From a bacterium (GTDB lineage Bacteria > Chloroflexota > Chloroflexia > Thermomicrobiales > UBA6265), in NCBI GenBank assembly GCA_029977305.1, contig JAPOLF010000008.1, forward strand, positions 1 to 19,057: a stretch of DNA of 19,057 nucleotides. The letters run 5' to 3'. Below are positions 1 through 7,641 of this stretch, piece after piece. The notes under the pieces are model-generated. The model was not told the origin of the DNA. It searched no databases and saw only the letters and a list, made by a program, of their open reading frames with translations. Each line of letters opens with the position of its first letter. Position 1 is the first letter of the stretch. Both the position numbers and the translations under genes were made by a program.

Positions 1-680
1 CCCGTCACCTCGACGTCGAACAGCAACCCGTCCGCGCTGGCCAACAGGTGGTTGTTCCCGAACGCCCGCCGCGCGTCCGTCGCCACCCGGATCGCCCCCT
101 CCATCGTGGTCTCCGCCAGGATCCTCCGGTACGCCAGCAGCTTCGGAATCCCCACCCGCGCGTCCTGCGCGTACAGCGCATTCCCCACCGATCCGATCCC
201 CGCCGCGTTCACCCCCTGGTGCAGCAACAGCCCCGCATACGCGAACGCCGCGAATGCCGGCAGTCCCGTCGGCTCCGCCCGCACCACATAGGTCAGGTCA
301 GCCCACCCCGCCGTCGAGTCCTCGTTGTGCGCCAGCAGCACGTGCCCGTCCCGGCTCGCTCCCGCCGCCACCCCCACCACCGAGCACCCGCGCCGCCCCG
401 CCTCCTGCACCAGCTCCTCCCCGGCGTTCAGCGCGAACAGCGTCTCGAACGGCACCCCCGATCCCTCCGCCATCCCCCGCAGCTCGTCGAGCAGCCACGG
501 CGCCACCGCCTCCGTCGCCTCCACGTACGGCCCGATCAGCGGCAACACCTCCGCCGGGTCACGCCCGTTCAGCTCCTCCCGGATCTGCGCCGCCGCCGTC
601 TGGATCTGCTCCCGCGCGCTGCGCCCGACATCGTGGCCGATCTCCCGTGCCGAGCCCCCGGTGGTGATCAGTGGAATCAT
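1..680 (-). CDS. Peptidase C45 / acyl-CoA:6-APA acyltransferase-type Ntn-hydrolase (partial)
   Basis: The frame opens at ATG 680-678 and stays open to the window edge, so about 226 N-terminal residues are visible and the C-terminus is missing. An AGGAG lies 6 bp upstream of the ATG. The first ~95 residues are a helical segment. Then comes G98-C99-S-V-V-G, followed about 20 residues later by an A-H-N-E-D motif. This is the pattern of the C45/AAT family (isopenicillin-N N-acyltransferase-like), where autocleavage exposes an N-terminal Cys nucleophile; Cys99 is the predicted nucleophile. Family members hydrolyse or transfer acyl groups on amides; the substrate here cannot be read. No signal peptide is seen, so a cytoplasmic location is likely. 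It is the last visible gene of a five-gene minus-strand run, 22 bp after a small membrane protein. The family call is fairly secure; the function is not. Confidence 0.82.
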   Translation of the reverse strand, partial: MIPLITTGGSAREIGHDVGRSAREQIQTAAAQIREELNGRDPAEVLPLIGPYVEATEAVAPWLLDELRGMAEGSGVPFETLFALNAGEELVQEAGRRGCSVVGVAAGASRDGHVLLAHNEDSTAGWADLTYVVRAEPTGLPAFAAFAYAGLLLHQGVNAAGIGSVGNALYAQDARVGIPKLLAYRRILAETTMEGAIRVATDARRAFGNNHLLASADGLLFDVEVT

Positions 681-702
681 GCCAAGCTCCTGTCATCGAA
701 CC

Positions 703-909
703 TCAGCGGGTCAACCCGATGATGATCAACACCGTCGACACCATCATGCAGACGATCCCCCCGATCGCCAGCCCCCCGATCGCCAGGATCTCCGCCTTCG
801 CCCGATTCTCCCGCACCCACTGCACCGGGTGCGCCATGAACGACACCCCTGGCGGCCCTGCGATCTCCTCGACCGCCGCGTCGTCGATCTGCTCCACCGG
901 CTCGCTCAT
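703..909 (-). CDS. Small tail-anchored membrane protein (68 aa), unknown function
   Basis: The frame begins at ATG 909-907 inside the stop of the upstream flippase-like gene (ATGA, 4-bp overlap), so translation is probably coupled. The protein has an acidic N-terminal part (about residues 1-20, rich in D/E), a short amphipathic W-V-R-E-N-R segment, and one long hydrophobic helix at about residues 40-66 ending in G-L-T-R. This predicts a C-terminally anchored protein with a cytoplasmic head. The frame is also open upstream to 987, but the overlap start fits the operon better. I recognise no family. Its position between a flippase-like membrane protein and an acyltransferase-type hydrolase suggests an accessory subunit; that is inference. 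Confidence 0.65.
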   Translation of the reverse strand: MSEPVEQIDDAAVEEIAGPPGVSFMAHPVQWVRENRAKAEILAIGGLAIGGIVCMMVSTVLIIIGLTR

Positions 910-1988
910 GCCGATGCCACCGCCCGCGTCGCGCTCCGCCCGAATCGCTTCACGTACAGCACGATCCCGACGGCCACCACAAGCCAATACGTTGCCACCC
1001 GGTCTAGCAGGATGATCGAGAAGCTCACGTCATTGTTCAGCTTCATCACCCCGACCATCACCGCCCCCGTCCCGGCTTCCACCACGCCCAACCCCGCCGG
1101 CGTGAACGGCAGCGCCGTCAGCAGCGATCCCATCAACGAGATGAACAGCGCGGCGGGGAAGGGGAGGTGCGCATGCAGCGCCTGCGCCATGCACCAGAAC
1201 CGCACTCCCTCCGCCACCCAGAGCCCGATGCTCATCAGCAGCAGCGGCAGCGGCTTCCGCATGCTCGCGAAGATCGCCTCGCTCAATCGCCCGAACTGCC
1301 CCTGCAACCGGTGGGGCAACCGCGCCTCGATCCGCTCCCGCGCGAACCACAGCGCCCCCAGCCCGATCCCGCCGATCCCCAGCAGCACCACCGCCAGCTG
1401 GAACGTCATCGTCGCCTCGCTCGGCAGCTCCCCGTGGAACAGGTACAACCCCGTCGTCACCATCAGCAGACAGAGCGTCACCAGATCCACGAGGCGCTCC
1501 GTCACGATCGTCCCGAGGCTCGAACTGAACGGCGCCCCGCTCTCCTGCTTCAGCAACCAGCAGCGATACGCATCACCCAGCTTCGCCGGCACCACGCAGT
1601 TCACGAACCACGCCAGCCACACGATCTCCGTGATCCCCACCACCCCCGGGATGTCATACCCGTGTTCCTTGTCGATCCCCGCCGTCAGCAACAACCAACG
1701 CCACCGTGCCGCCCGCGCGAAGATCACCGCGATCCACACCGCCGTCCCGGCGAGGAACCACCACAGATTCGCCTCTCGGATGTTCGCCACGATCGCCGCC
1801 GGATCGATCCGCAATCCCCGGATCGCCAGCACCAAGATCACCAGCGCGATCGCGAACGACAGCAGCGTCTCCCAGCGGAAGAACTTCTGCCCCAGCGTCT
1901 GCGGCCGCCCCTCCGCATCGGGCACGGCCTCGGCCAGACCACCGTCGACCGGCGGCATCGCGTCGGGTGTCGAGGGGGGCTCGGTCAT
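906..1988 (-). CDS. Lysylphosphatidylglycerol synthase TM-domain / flippase-like membrane protein
   Basis: This 360-residue polytopic protein has a cytoplasmic Pro/Asp-rich N-terminus of about 40 residues and then about eight hydrophobic helices. Family hallmarks of the LPG_synthase_TM group (UPF0104/TIGR00374) are visible: an A-R-A-x-R-W-R-W-L-L segment, N-C-V-V-P-A-K-L-G-D-A-Y-R, and a C-terminal T-P-A-G-L-G-V-V-E-A-G. The MprF lysyl-transferase domain is absent, so this is the stand-alone membrane type, often linked to lipid or glycolipid flipping. The ATG at 1988 is chosen because GGAG sits 5 bp upstream; a GTG at 1994 would overlap that site. A TATACT at 2031-2036 in the 57-bp gap to the upstream gene could be an internal -10 box, but no -35 was found. 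The downstream small gene overlaps it by ATGA. Confidence 0.87.
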   Translation of the reverse strand: MTEPPSTPDAMPPVDGGLAEAVPDAEGRPQTLGQKFFRWETLLSFAIALVILVLAIRGLRIDPAAIVANIREANLWWFLAGTAVWIAVIFARAARWRWLLLTAGIDKEHGYDIPGVVGITEIVWLAWFVNCVVPAKLGDAYRCWLLKQESGAPFSSSLGTIVTERLVDLVTLCLLMVTTGLYLFHGELPSEATMTFQLAVVLLGIGGIGLGALWFARERIEARLPHRLQGQFGRLSEAIFASMRKPLPLLLMSIGLWVAEGVRFWCMAQALHAHLPFPAALFISLMGSLLTALPFTPAGLGVVEAGTGAVMVGVMKLNNDVSFSIILLDRVATYWLVVAVGIVLYVKRFGRSATRAVASA

Positions 1989-2045
1989 CAGCACTCCGGG
2001 AATCGCGGCTGCGCGGCACCGCGCCTCACGAGTATAGACGCGCCG

Positions 2046-3833
2046 TCAGTTGCCGGACGGCGATCGCCAATCCGGGATCGGCGGCAGATCGAGCCACAGG
2101 TCGAGATGCCGTCCGCGCTCCAACCGCCCACTCCGCTCCGCCAGCGTGAAGTACAGCGTCCGCATCCCGAGGAACAGCAACCCCACGCCCGACCCCACCA
2201 GCAGCATTACCGGCCACTCGAGCGGGACGCTCCGTTCGACCATCACCCCGCCGATCGTGAACTCCCCCGGCCCCGCCAACCGGATCTCCAACTCATGCAA
2301 CCCATCCGGCAATCCCGTGCCGATCACCACATCGCTGTCCGCCGCGCGGAACGCCCCCAGATCGAGCGGGATCACCTCCCCATCGAGGCGCATCTCAACC
2401 GGTGCCGCCTGCCGACTCAGCCGCACCGTCCCCTCGATCCCCGTCCCGCGGAAGATCACCTGCGCCGAGGCATCCGGGTCCTTCGTCGTCAGGTAGATCT
2501 CCTTGCCGAGTTGCTGCACATCCCACTCGCCGTCGGTGCGGAACTGCCGCGCCGTCACCGGCAACGCCCCGGTCGCCGCGATCTCCGCCATCCCGCTCGC
2601 GTGGAACTCGCCCAGCGCCGACAACATGGCCGACGGCACCCCGTCCGCCCCGAGCAACGTCCTGCCCACCGGCACCGTGCCCTGCAGATCAGGTCCCGGC
2701 GTCAATCCCCACAGGAACATCGGGCCCATCCACGGCCACTCCGTGCGTGCCCGCTCGATCCCCGCCACCGTGTACTCCGCCTGATCCGACGGCGACACCC
2801 CGCGCTGTTCCGGCCCTTCCGCCTGCCATCCGTAGTGGGTCGCCCATACCGGCTTCGCCCCGTCCCCCGCGCGTTCCATCACCTCGCGGAACAGCACCGC
2901 CCGTGACAGATTGGTGCCGGCCGCATCGACTGCCCGGTCGAACGGCGTGTCCCGCCCGCCATCGACCCGCGCCGCCACCACGTCGAAGTACGGAGCCCCG
3001 CCCGCCCGGTACACCTGATCGAGAAACGCCAGATCGCGGTCGCGCATCCCCGTCTCCGGCCGGGGATCCAGTTCCGCCAGCAGCACCGGCGCATCCGGGT
3101 TCGCCCCGCGCACCCCGTTCGAGCCATACCCGATCAAGGTCACGTACGCCGCTGGATCCGGCGGCTTTCCGCCCCAGTGATCGGAACGATTCGGCAAATC
3201 CCACAATTGCACCGCCGACAACCGGTCCCCGTAACGCGTTGCCACCGCGTTGACGAAGCGCTCGTACGCGGCGGGATCGACCGGCGGTGCATCGAAAGCC
3301 TCCGCCGCGTCCGAGGCCCGCACCCATCCCGGTGAACGCTGCATCACCCCGACCACGCCGATCCCGCGTCGCCCGAGTTCCTCCATGATCGCGTCGTAGC
3401 GATCCCACGTGAATCCGCCCGGCGCAGGCTCGATCTCCGCCCACGCGAACGGCTGTCGCACCAATCGAATGCCATTGGCTTGCAACATCTCCGCGACCAA
3501 TGGCAATTGGTCCGGCGTGAGTCGCGTCAGGTCGACATTCGCCGCGAGATCCCGCCCCGTCGTCTGCCGGACGATCGGCGCCACGATCCCCGATTCGACC
3601 CCACGATGCACCGTCCCATCCACCAACCCGCCGCCCACCGCCAGCAGCAGCCCCGCCAGCGCGAACAGCCCTGCCCGCATCAACCGCGCCCGGTCCACCG
3701 ACCCCGACAGATACCGCAGCCCAGCCGCGATCCGCTGCACCAGCGGCGGTGGCTCGGTGTCCGAATGGCGCGCCGACAATTTCGGCGGTGGCCGACGCAA
3801 CCCCGGTTCAGGCGCGCGGAACTCGGTGCCCAT
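2046..3833 (-). CDS. Membrane-anchored GH39-like TIM-barrel protein lacking both catalytic glutamates
   Basis: This 595-residue protein has a cytoplasmic N-terminus, TM helix ~53-71, an exported (beta/alpha)8-like region ~95-415, a beta-rich domain ~425-535, a second TM helix ~540-557 and a basic cytoplasmic tail. Clan GH-A/GH39-like features include R-L-V-R-Q-P-F-A-W-A-E-I-E-P at 123-136 and repeated Y-x-x-F barrel segments. The strand-4 acid/base motif, usually W-N-E-P-N, reads W211-D-L-P-N215. The strand-7 nucleophile motif, usually T-E-F/Y-G-W, reads T332-H-Y-G-W336. Both glutamates are therefore gone (Leu213, His333), which predicts a non-hydrolytic glycan-binding or structural role. The ATG at 3833 is the first in frame, 19 bp after nfo, with no evident Shine-Dalgarno. 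The fold call is good; loss of activity is inferred from alignment by eye. Confidence 0.82.
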   Translation of the reverse strand: MGTEFRAPEPGLRRPPPKLSARHSDTEPPPLVQRIAAGLRYLSGSVDRARLMRAGLFALAGLLLAVGGGLVDGTVHRGVESGIVAPIVRQTTGRDLAANVDLTRLTPDQLPLVAEMLQANGIRLVRQPFAWAEIEPAPGGFTWDRYDAIMEELGRRGIGVVGVMQRSPGWVRASDAAEAFDAPPVDPAAYERFVNAVATRYGDRLSAVQLWDLPNRSDHWGGKPPDPAAYVTLIGYGSNGVRGANPDAPVLLAELDPRPETGMRDRDLAFLDQVYRAGGAPYFDVVAARVDGGRDTPFDRAVDAAGTNLSRAVLFREVMERAGDGAKPVWATHYGWQAEGPEQRGVSPSDQAEYTVAGIERARTEWPWMGPMFLWGLTPGPDLQGTVPVGRTLLGADGVPSAMLSALGEFHASGMAEIAATGALPVTARQFRTDGEWDVQQLGKEIYLTTKDPDASAQVIFRGTGIEGTVRLSRQAAPVEMRLDGEVIPLDLGAFRAADSDVVIGTGLPDGLHELEIRLAGPGEFTIGGVMVERSVPLEWPVMLLVGSGVGLLFLGMRTLYFTLAERSGRLERGRHLDLWLDLPPIPDWRSPSGN

Positions 3834-3852
3834 CAGCGAAGAGGGGAGGGGA

Positions 3853-4716
3853 CTACGACCGCTTCGACCGGATCAGCCCGGTCAGCGTCGCGATGTTCCG
3901 CATGTCGCTGCCGTCGTCGTCGCTGTCCTTCGGCGTTTCCAGCAGCCCCGGCACATCGGCGAAGCGCTTGTCGTTCACGATGAACCCGAACGCGTCCAGC
4001 CCGATCTCCCCGTCGCCGATGTCCGCGTGGCGATCCTTCCGCGTGCCCAGCGCGTTCTGCGAATCGTTCAAGTGGAACGCCTTCAAGCGCTCCAACCCGA
4101 TCACCTCGTCGAACGACTGCATCGTCTTCTTGTAATCGGCCTCGTTCCGGATCTCATACCCCGCGGCGAACACGTGGCAGGTGTCGAAGCACACACCCAT
4201 TCGGTCCTTGTCATCGACCTGATCGATGATCATCGCCAGTTCCTCGAACGTCCGCCCGATCACCGTCCCGGCACCGGCCGTCGTCTCCAGCAGCACCATC
4301 GCCTCGCCATCCGGCAGCTCCAGATGGACCCGGTTGATCGCCTCCGCGATCCGCGCCACCCCCGCATCGACGCCCTCGTTCATGTGCGCCCCGGGATGCG
4401 CCACCAGATAGGGCACGCCCAACTGGTCGCACCGCACCAACTCGTCTTGCAACGCCGCCCGCGATTTCTCCCACAACTCAGGATCGGGCGATCCCACGTT
4501 GATCAGGTAGCTGTCGTGCGCCACCACCTGCTTCAGCCCGCTCTCCTTGTACCGCTCCCTGAACAACTCCGCCGCCTCCGGGTCGATCGGCGATGCCTTC
4601 CACTGTCGCTGGTTCTTGGTGAAGATCTGAAGCGCCGACATGTCGCATGCCAGCGCCCGATCGATCGCCAGAGCGTGTCCGCCAGAGATCGACATGTGGG
4701 CCCCGAAGTACTTCAT
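3853..4716 (-). CDS. nfo: Endonuclease IV (AP endonuclease)
   Basis: Endonuclease IV cuts the phosphodiester 5' to abasic sites in base-excision repair, using a three-Zn cluster in a TIM barrel. The protein is 287 residues, the usual length. All nine expected metal ligands can be placed: H67, H107, E144, D178, H181, H215, D228, H230 and E260, in the signatures A-H-P-G-A-H, L-L-E-T-T-A-G, F-D-T-C-H-V-F-A-A-G-Y, H-L-N-D-S and D-R-H-A-D-I-G-D-G. It starts at ATG 4716-4714 with GGAGAG 6 bp upstream. It is the first gene of the minus-strand run and is divergent from the glycosyltransferase across about 186 bp. Its tie to the membrane genes downstream is probably only co-transcription. Identification is very secure. 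Confidence 0.97.
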   Translation of the reverse strand: MKYFGAHMSISGGHALAIDRALACDMSALQIFTKNQRQWKASPIDPEAAELFRERYKESGLKQVVAHDSYLINVGSPDPELWEKSRAALQDELVRCDQLGVPYLVAHPGAHMNEGVDAGVARIAEAINRVHLELPDGEAMVLLETTAGAGTVIGRTFEELAMIIDQVDDKDRMGVCFDTCHVFAAGYEIRNEADYKKTMQSFDEVIGLERLKAFHLNDSQNALGTRKDRHADIGDGEIGLDAFGFIVNDKRFADVPGLLETPKDSDDDGSDMRNIATLTGLIRSKRS

Positions 4717-4858
4717 CGCGCGCTCTCCGTTGGTCTGCGGTGGTGTGGATCCGACACCCGAAACCCCGGGTTGGACCCCGATTCGCAGGGTAGCACACCC
4801 CCAATCCCGGGCCGATGCGATCGCTGCCCCGCCACCCGCGCCGTGGTAGCATCGCCCG
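4717..4858. other. Divergent intergenic region between nfo and the glycosyltransferase
   Basis: This gap holds the nfo ribosome site (GGAGAG on the minus strand at 4728-4723) and a TAGCAT -10-like box at 4847-4852 for the plus strand. TTGGAC near 4771 is not spaced correctly from a -10. No RNA gene is seen. Confidence 0.35.
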
Positions 4859-4906
4859 ATGCATCCGGCCGCCCGCGCACTGCCTCAGGGAGCCCCCCTC
4901 CGGTGA
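4859..4906 (+). CDS. Possible 15-codon leader ORF before the glycosyltransferase
   Basis: ATG 4859 opens a short frame (M-H-P-A-A-R-A-L-P-Q-G-A-P-L-R) whose TGA (4904-4906) overlaps the GTG start of the glycosyltransferase as GTGA. A TAGCAT -10-like hexamer at 4847-4852 lies 6 bp before the ATG, the spacing seen in leaderless transcripts. No -35 is evident. It could be a coupling leader peptide or chance in GC-rich DNA. Confidence 0.25.
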   Translation: MHPAARALPQGAPLR

Positions 4907-5673
4907 CCGACCCCGCTGCCCGCCAGCCGTCGTTGACCGTGGTCATCCCGGCCTACAACGAATCTCACCGCATCGCCGAGACCGTGCGTCAGGTCGCCGC
5001 CTACCTCGCGGATCAGCCCTATCCCGCCGACATCATCGTCGTCGACGACGGCAGCACCGACACCACCGCTCGCACCGCCCGTCGCGCGGCTGCGGATGCC
5101 GCCGTTCCCTGCCACATCATCGAGATCACCCACGCCGGCAAGGCCGCCGCCCTCCGCGCCGGCATGATCACCGCCACCGGCGATCAGATCGCCTTCAGTG
5201 ATGCCGACCTCGCCACCCCGCTCCACCACCTCGCCGATCTCCGCGCCGCCATCGCCCGAGGGTGCGATGTCGCCATCGGCTCCCGCGAGGGGCCCGGTGC
5301 CCTCCGCCTCGGCGAGCCCGAATACCGCCACTTCATGGGCCGCGCCTTCAACACCTTCGTCCGCCTGCTCCTGCTACCCGGCATCGATGACACCCAGTGC
5401 GGCTTCAAACTCTTCACTGCCGATGCCGTCCGCGCCATCCTTCCGCGCACCCGCCTCTACCGCGATGCGCAGGAGATCACCGGCGCCCGTGTCACCGCCT
5501 ACGATGTCGAACTGCTCGTCATCGCCCGACAGCGCCACCTGCGCATCTGCTCTGTCCCGGTGACATGGGTCTACGGTGTCGGCAGCAAGGTGCGCCCCGT
5601 CGCCGATTCTTGGCACAATGCGCAAGATGTGATGGCCATTTGGCGAAACGCGAAGCGAGGTTCTTACCGGTGA
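4903..5673 (+). CDS. GT2 family glycosyltransferase, dolichyl-phosphate glucosyltransferase (ALG5)-like
   Basis: This 256-residue GT-A enzyme would transfer a sugar from a nucleotide sugar, probably to a polyprenyl phosphate on the inner membrane face. The GT2 N-terminus V-V-I-P-A-Y-N-E (13-20) is followed by V-D-D-G-S (47-51), the metal-binding D100-A-D102 within D-A-D-L-A-T-P, T164-Q-C-G-F-K-L-F, and a C-terminal V-P-V-T-W. These resemble the DPG/DPM-synthase branch rather than cellulose-synthase types. There is no TM helix. The GTG at 4903 is chosen because AGGGAG (4887-4892) lies 10 bp upstream and the conserved domain begins 8 codons later; the frame continues upstream only as antisense to nfo. 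Its TGA overlaps the metG GTG (GTGA), so the two are translationally coupled. Donor and acceptor are unknown. Confidence 0.9.
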   Translation: MTDPAARQPSLTVVIPAYNESHRIAETVRQVAAYLADQPYPADIIVVDDGSTDTTARTARRAAADAAVPCHIIEITHAGKAAALRAGMITATGDQIAFSDADLATPLHHLADLRAAIARGCDVAIGSREGPGALRLGEPEYRHFMGRAFNTFVRLLLLPGIDDTQCGFKLFTADAVRAILPRTRLYRDAQEITGARVTAYDVELLVIARQRHLRICSVPVTWVYGVGSKVRPVADSWHNAQDVMAIWRNAKRGSYR

Positions 5674-7412
5674 CCAACGCCCGTCCCGACCACACCCCGG
5701 AATACATCCTCGTCGGCGTCGCGTGGCCCTACGCCAGCGGCCCCCGCCACCTCGGCCACGCGGCAGGTGCCTACGTCCCACCGGACATCTTCGCCCGCTA
5801 CCAGCGCATGATCGGCAACCATGTCCTCATGGTCTCCGGTTCCGACATGCACGGCACCCCGATCACCGTCGCCGCCGACAAGCGCGGCATCACCCCGCGC
5901 CAACTCGCCGAGGAGAACCACGCCGGCATCGCCGCCAGCTTCGAGCGCCTCGGCCTCGCCTACGACAACTACACCACCACCCTCACCCCGACCCACTACC
6001 GCGTCACCCAAGACTTTTTCACCACCCTGCTCGACAAGGGCTATCTCTTCGAAGCCACCGAAACCGCGATGTACGATCCGCAGGCCAAGCGCTTCCTCCC
6101 CGACCGCTACGTCGAAGGAACCTGTCCCCACTGCGGCTACGAGGACGCCCGCGGCGACCAATGCGACAACTGCGGCCGCACCCTCGATCCCATCGAACTC
6201 ATCGATCCCCGCTCGAAGATCACCGGTGCCACCCCGGAAACCCGCGAGACCAACCACTTCTACCTTGATCTCCCGAAGTTCCAGACCGCCCTCGAGGCAT
6301 GGGTCGGCGAAGCCAGCGTCAACTGGCGTCCTGCCGTCACCGGCTTCACCCAAGGCTGGTTGAAGGAAGGCCTCCGTGCCCGCGCCATCACCCGCGATCT
6401 CGACTGGGGCGTCCCGATCCCTCTCCCGGGCTATGACGACAAGCGCATCTACGTCTGGTTTGACGCCGTCATCGGCTACTTCTCCGCCACCGTCGAGTGG
6501 GGCGAGCTCCGCGGCGAACCCGATGCCTGGAAGAAGTGGTGGGCCCTCGACGAACATGGTAGGGCCCCCGGCCGCATGTACAACTTCATCGGCAAGGACA
6601 ACGTCCCGTTCCACACCGTCATCTGGCCCGCCATGTTGATGGGCTACGGCGGCCTCGCCCTGCCCTACGACGTCCCCGCCAACGAGTTCCTCACCATCGA
6701 TGGCATGAAACTCTCCTCCTCGCGGATGTACACCGCCCGCCTGCCCTTCCTCCCCGAGGCCCTCGAGCTCTTCGATGCCGACGCGATCCGCTTCTTCCTC
6801 ACCATCAACGCCCCCGAGAACCGCGACACCGATTTCTCTTGGGATGACTTCCAGCGCCGCAACAACGACGAACTCGTCGCTACCTACGGCAACGCCGTCC
6901 ACCGCCTGCTCAGCTTCCTTCAGTCCAAGTACGACGGTGTCGTCCCCACCCCCGGCGACCTCACCGACGCCGACCGCGCCATGCTCGCCACCATGGAGTC
7001 CACCTTCAGCGAGGTCGGCAATGACATCGACAAGGTCAAACTCCGCGACGGCCTCCGCGGTGTCATGGCCCTCGCCACCGCCCTCAATCGCTACCTCGAC
7101 GACGCTGCTCCGTGGAAGACCATCAAGACCGATCCCGAACGCGCCGCCACCTCGCTCTGGACCGCGCTCCAAGTGGTTGCCGCCCTTCGTGTCCTCTCAG
7201 CGCCGTTCCTGCCGTTCTCCGCAGAGCGGCTTCACACGCTCCTTGGAGACGAAGGCAGCGTGCACGCCCTTCCGTGGCAACCGCTCGGTCTCCCGGCCGG
7301 CCGCTCCCTCCCCAAGCCCGAACCACTCTTCCGCAAACTCGAGGATGATGACCTCGCCGCCCTCCTCGACCGCCTCAAACCGACGGTCGTCGATACCGGC
7401 GAACCCACCTGA
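5670..7412 (+). CDS. metG: Methionyl-tRNA synthetase
   Basis: MetRS charges tRNA-Met with methionine in the cytosol. The HIGH motif is H27-L-G-H30 after G-V-A-W-P-Y-A-S-G. The connective peptide has a four-cysteine zinc knuckle (C152/C155 and C165/C168), and the KMSKS loop is K347-L-S-S-S. Other landmarks are G-S-D-M-H-G-T-P and V-W-F-D-A-V-I-G-Y, and an anticodon-binding helical domain follows. At 580 residues it stops after the anticodon domain and has no EMAP-II-like tRNA-binding domain. The GTG at 5670 is set by the GTGA overlap with the glycosyltransferase and by the conserved I-L-V-G strand 12 codons later. A hairpin at 7462-7481 may end the transcript. Identification is very secure. 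Confidence 0.97.
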   Translation: MTNARPDHTPEYILVGVAWPYASGPRHLGHAAGAYVPPDIFARYQRMIGNHVLMVSGSDMHGTPITVAADKRGITPRQLAEENHAGIAASFERLGLAYDNYTTTLTPTHYRVTQDFFTTLLDKGYLFEATETAMYDPQAKRFLPDRYVEGTCPHCGYEDARGDQCDNCGRTLDPIELIDPRSKITGATPETRETNHFYLDLPKFQTALEAWVGEASVNWRPAVTGFTQGWLKEGLRARAITRDLDWGVPIPLPGYDDKRIYVWFDAVIGYFSATVEWGELRGEPDAWKKWWALDEHGRAPGRMYNFIGKDNVPFHTVIWPAMLMGYGGLALPYDVPANEFLTIDGMKLSSSRMYTARLPFLPEALELFDADAIRFFLTINAPENRDTDFSWDDFQRRNNDELVATYGNAVHRLLSFLQSKYDGVVPTPGDLTDADRAMLATMESTFSEVGNDIDKVKLRDGLRGVMALATALNRYLDDAAPWKTIKTDPERAATSLWTALQVVAALRVLSAPFLPFSAERLHTLLGDEGSVHALPWQPLGLPAGRSLPKPEPLFRKLEDDDLAALLDRLKPTVVDTGEPT

Positions 7413-7641
7413 TCCGGCGGACATCTGCCGTTCCCCACGAATTCACCGGTTGCTCATCCAGACCCGCGAACGTTCGCGGGTTTCTGGCTAGCATTTTCCG
7501 CCGAAATGAGTAAACTACCAGCACTGCCGAGTGACGGTGCGCATGTGCGCCCCGCGGCAGTCTCGGTGGGCAGGCACACGGGTGCCGTTTGGGGAAATTG
7601 GGGCCCCGCCGAGCCATGAACATGCTGGGGAGGAAACGCGC
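7413..7641. other. Intergenic region before the HdeD-like gene
   Basis: This 229-bp gap holds the metG hairpin and then an unusually AT-rich patch (about 7490-7520) with TAAACT at 7511-7516, a possible -10 box without a convincing -35. About 110 bp of leader follows up to the strong ribosome site. It contains a short GCGCA-TG-TGCGC inverted repeat near 7538. No gene is seen. Confidence 0.4.
7455..7488 (+). terminator. Hairpin downstream of metG containing a perfect palindrome
   Basis: A 20-bp perfect palindrome (7462-7481) carries flanking CCAGA/TCTGG arms that extend the stem past a two-base bulge. TTT follows the stem, but there is no long U-tract. Its place 50 bp after metG suggests a terminator; an operator for the next gene is the alternative. 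Confidence 0.5.

Noticed and set aside
2031..2036. TATACT -10-like box before the flippase-like gene
   Set aside because: No acceptable -35 at 16-18 bp was found, and the gene is probably reached from upstream. Noted only in the gene entry.
325..2037. Long plus-strand open frame opposite the C45, small and flippase-like genes
   Set aside because: It is antisense to genes with clear family motifs. Its product is low-complexity Ser/Pro/Arg/Thr-rich with no recognisable domain, as expected from GC-rich shadow frames.
3409..4902. Upstream extension of the glycosyltransferase frame
   Set aside because: The stretch is antisense to the GH-like gene and nfo, and reads as an Arg/His/Pro-rich shadow. 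The GT2 domain begins just after GTG 4903, which has a ribosome site.
5664..7172. 502-codon minus-strand open frame
   Set aside because: It lies fully antisense to metG. The product is Gly/Val/Glu-rich without motifs, so it is a codon-bias shadow.
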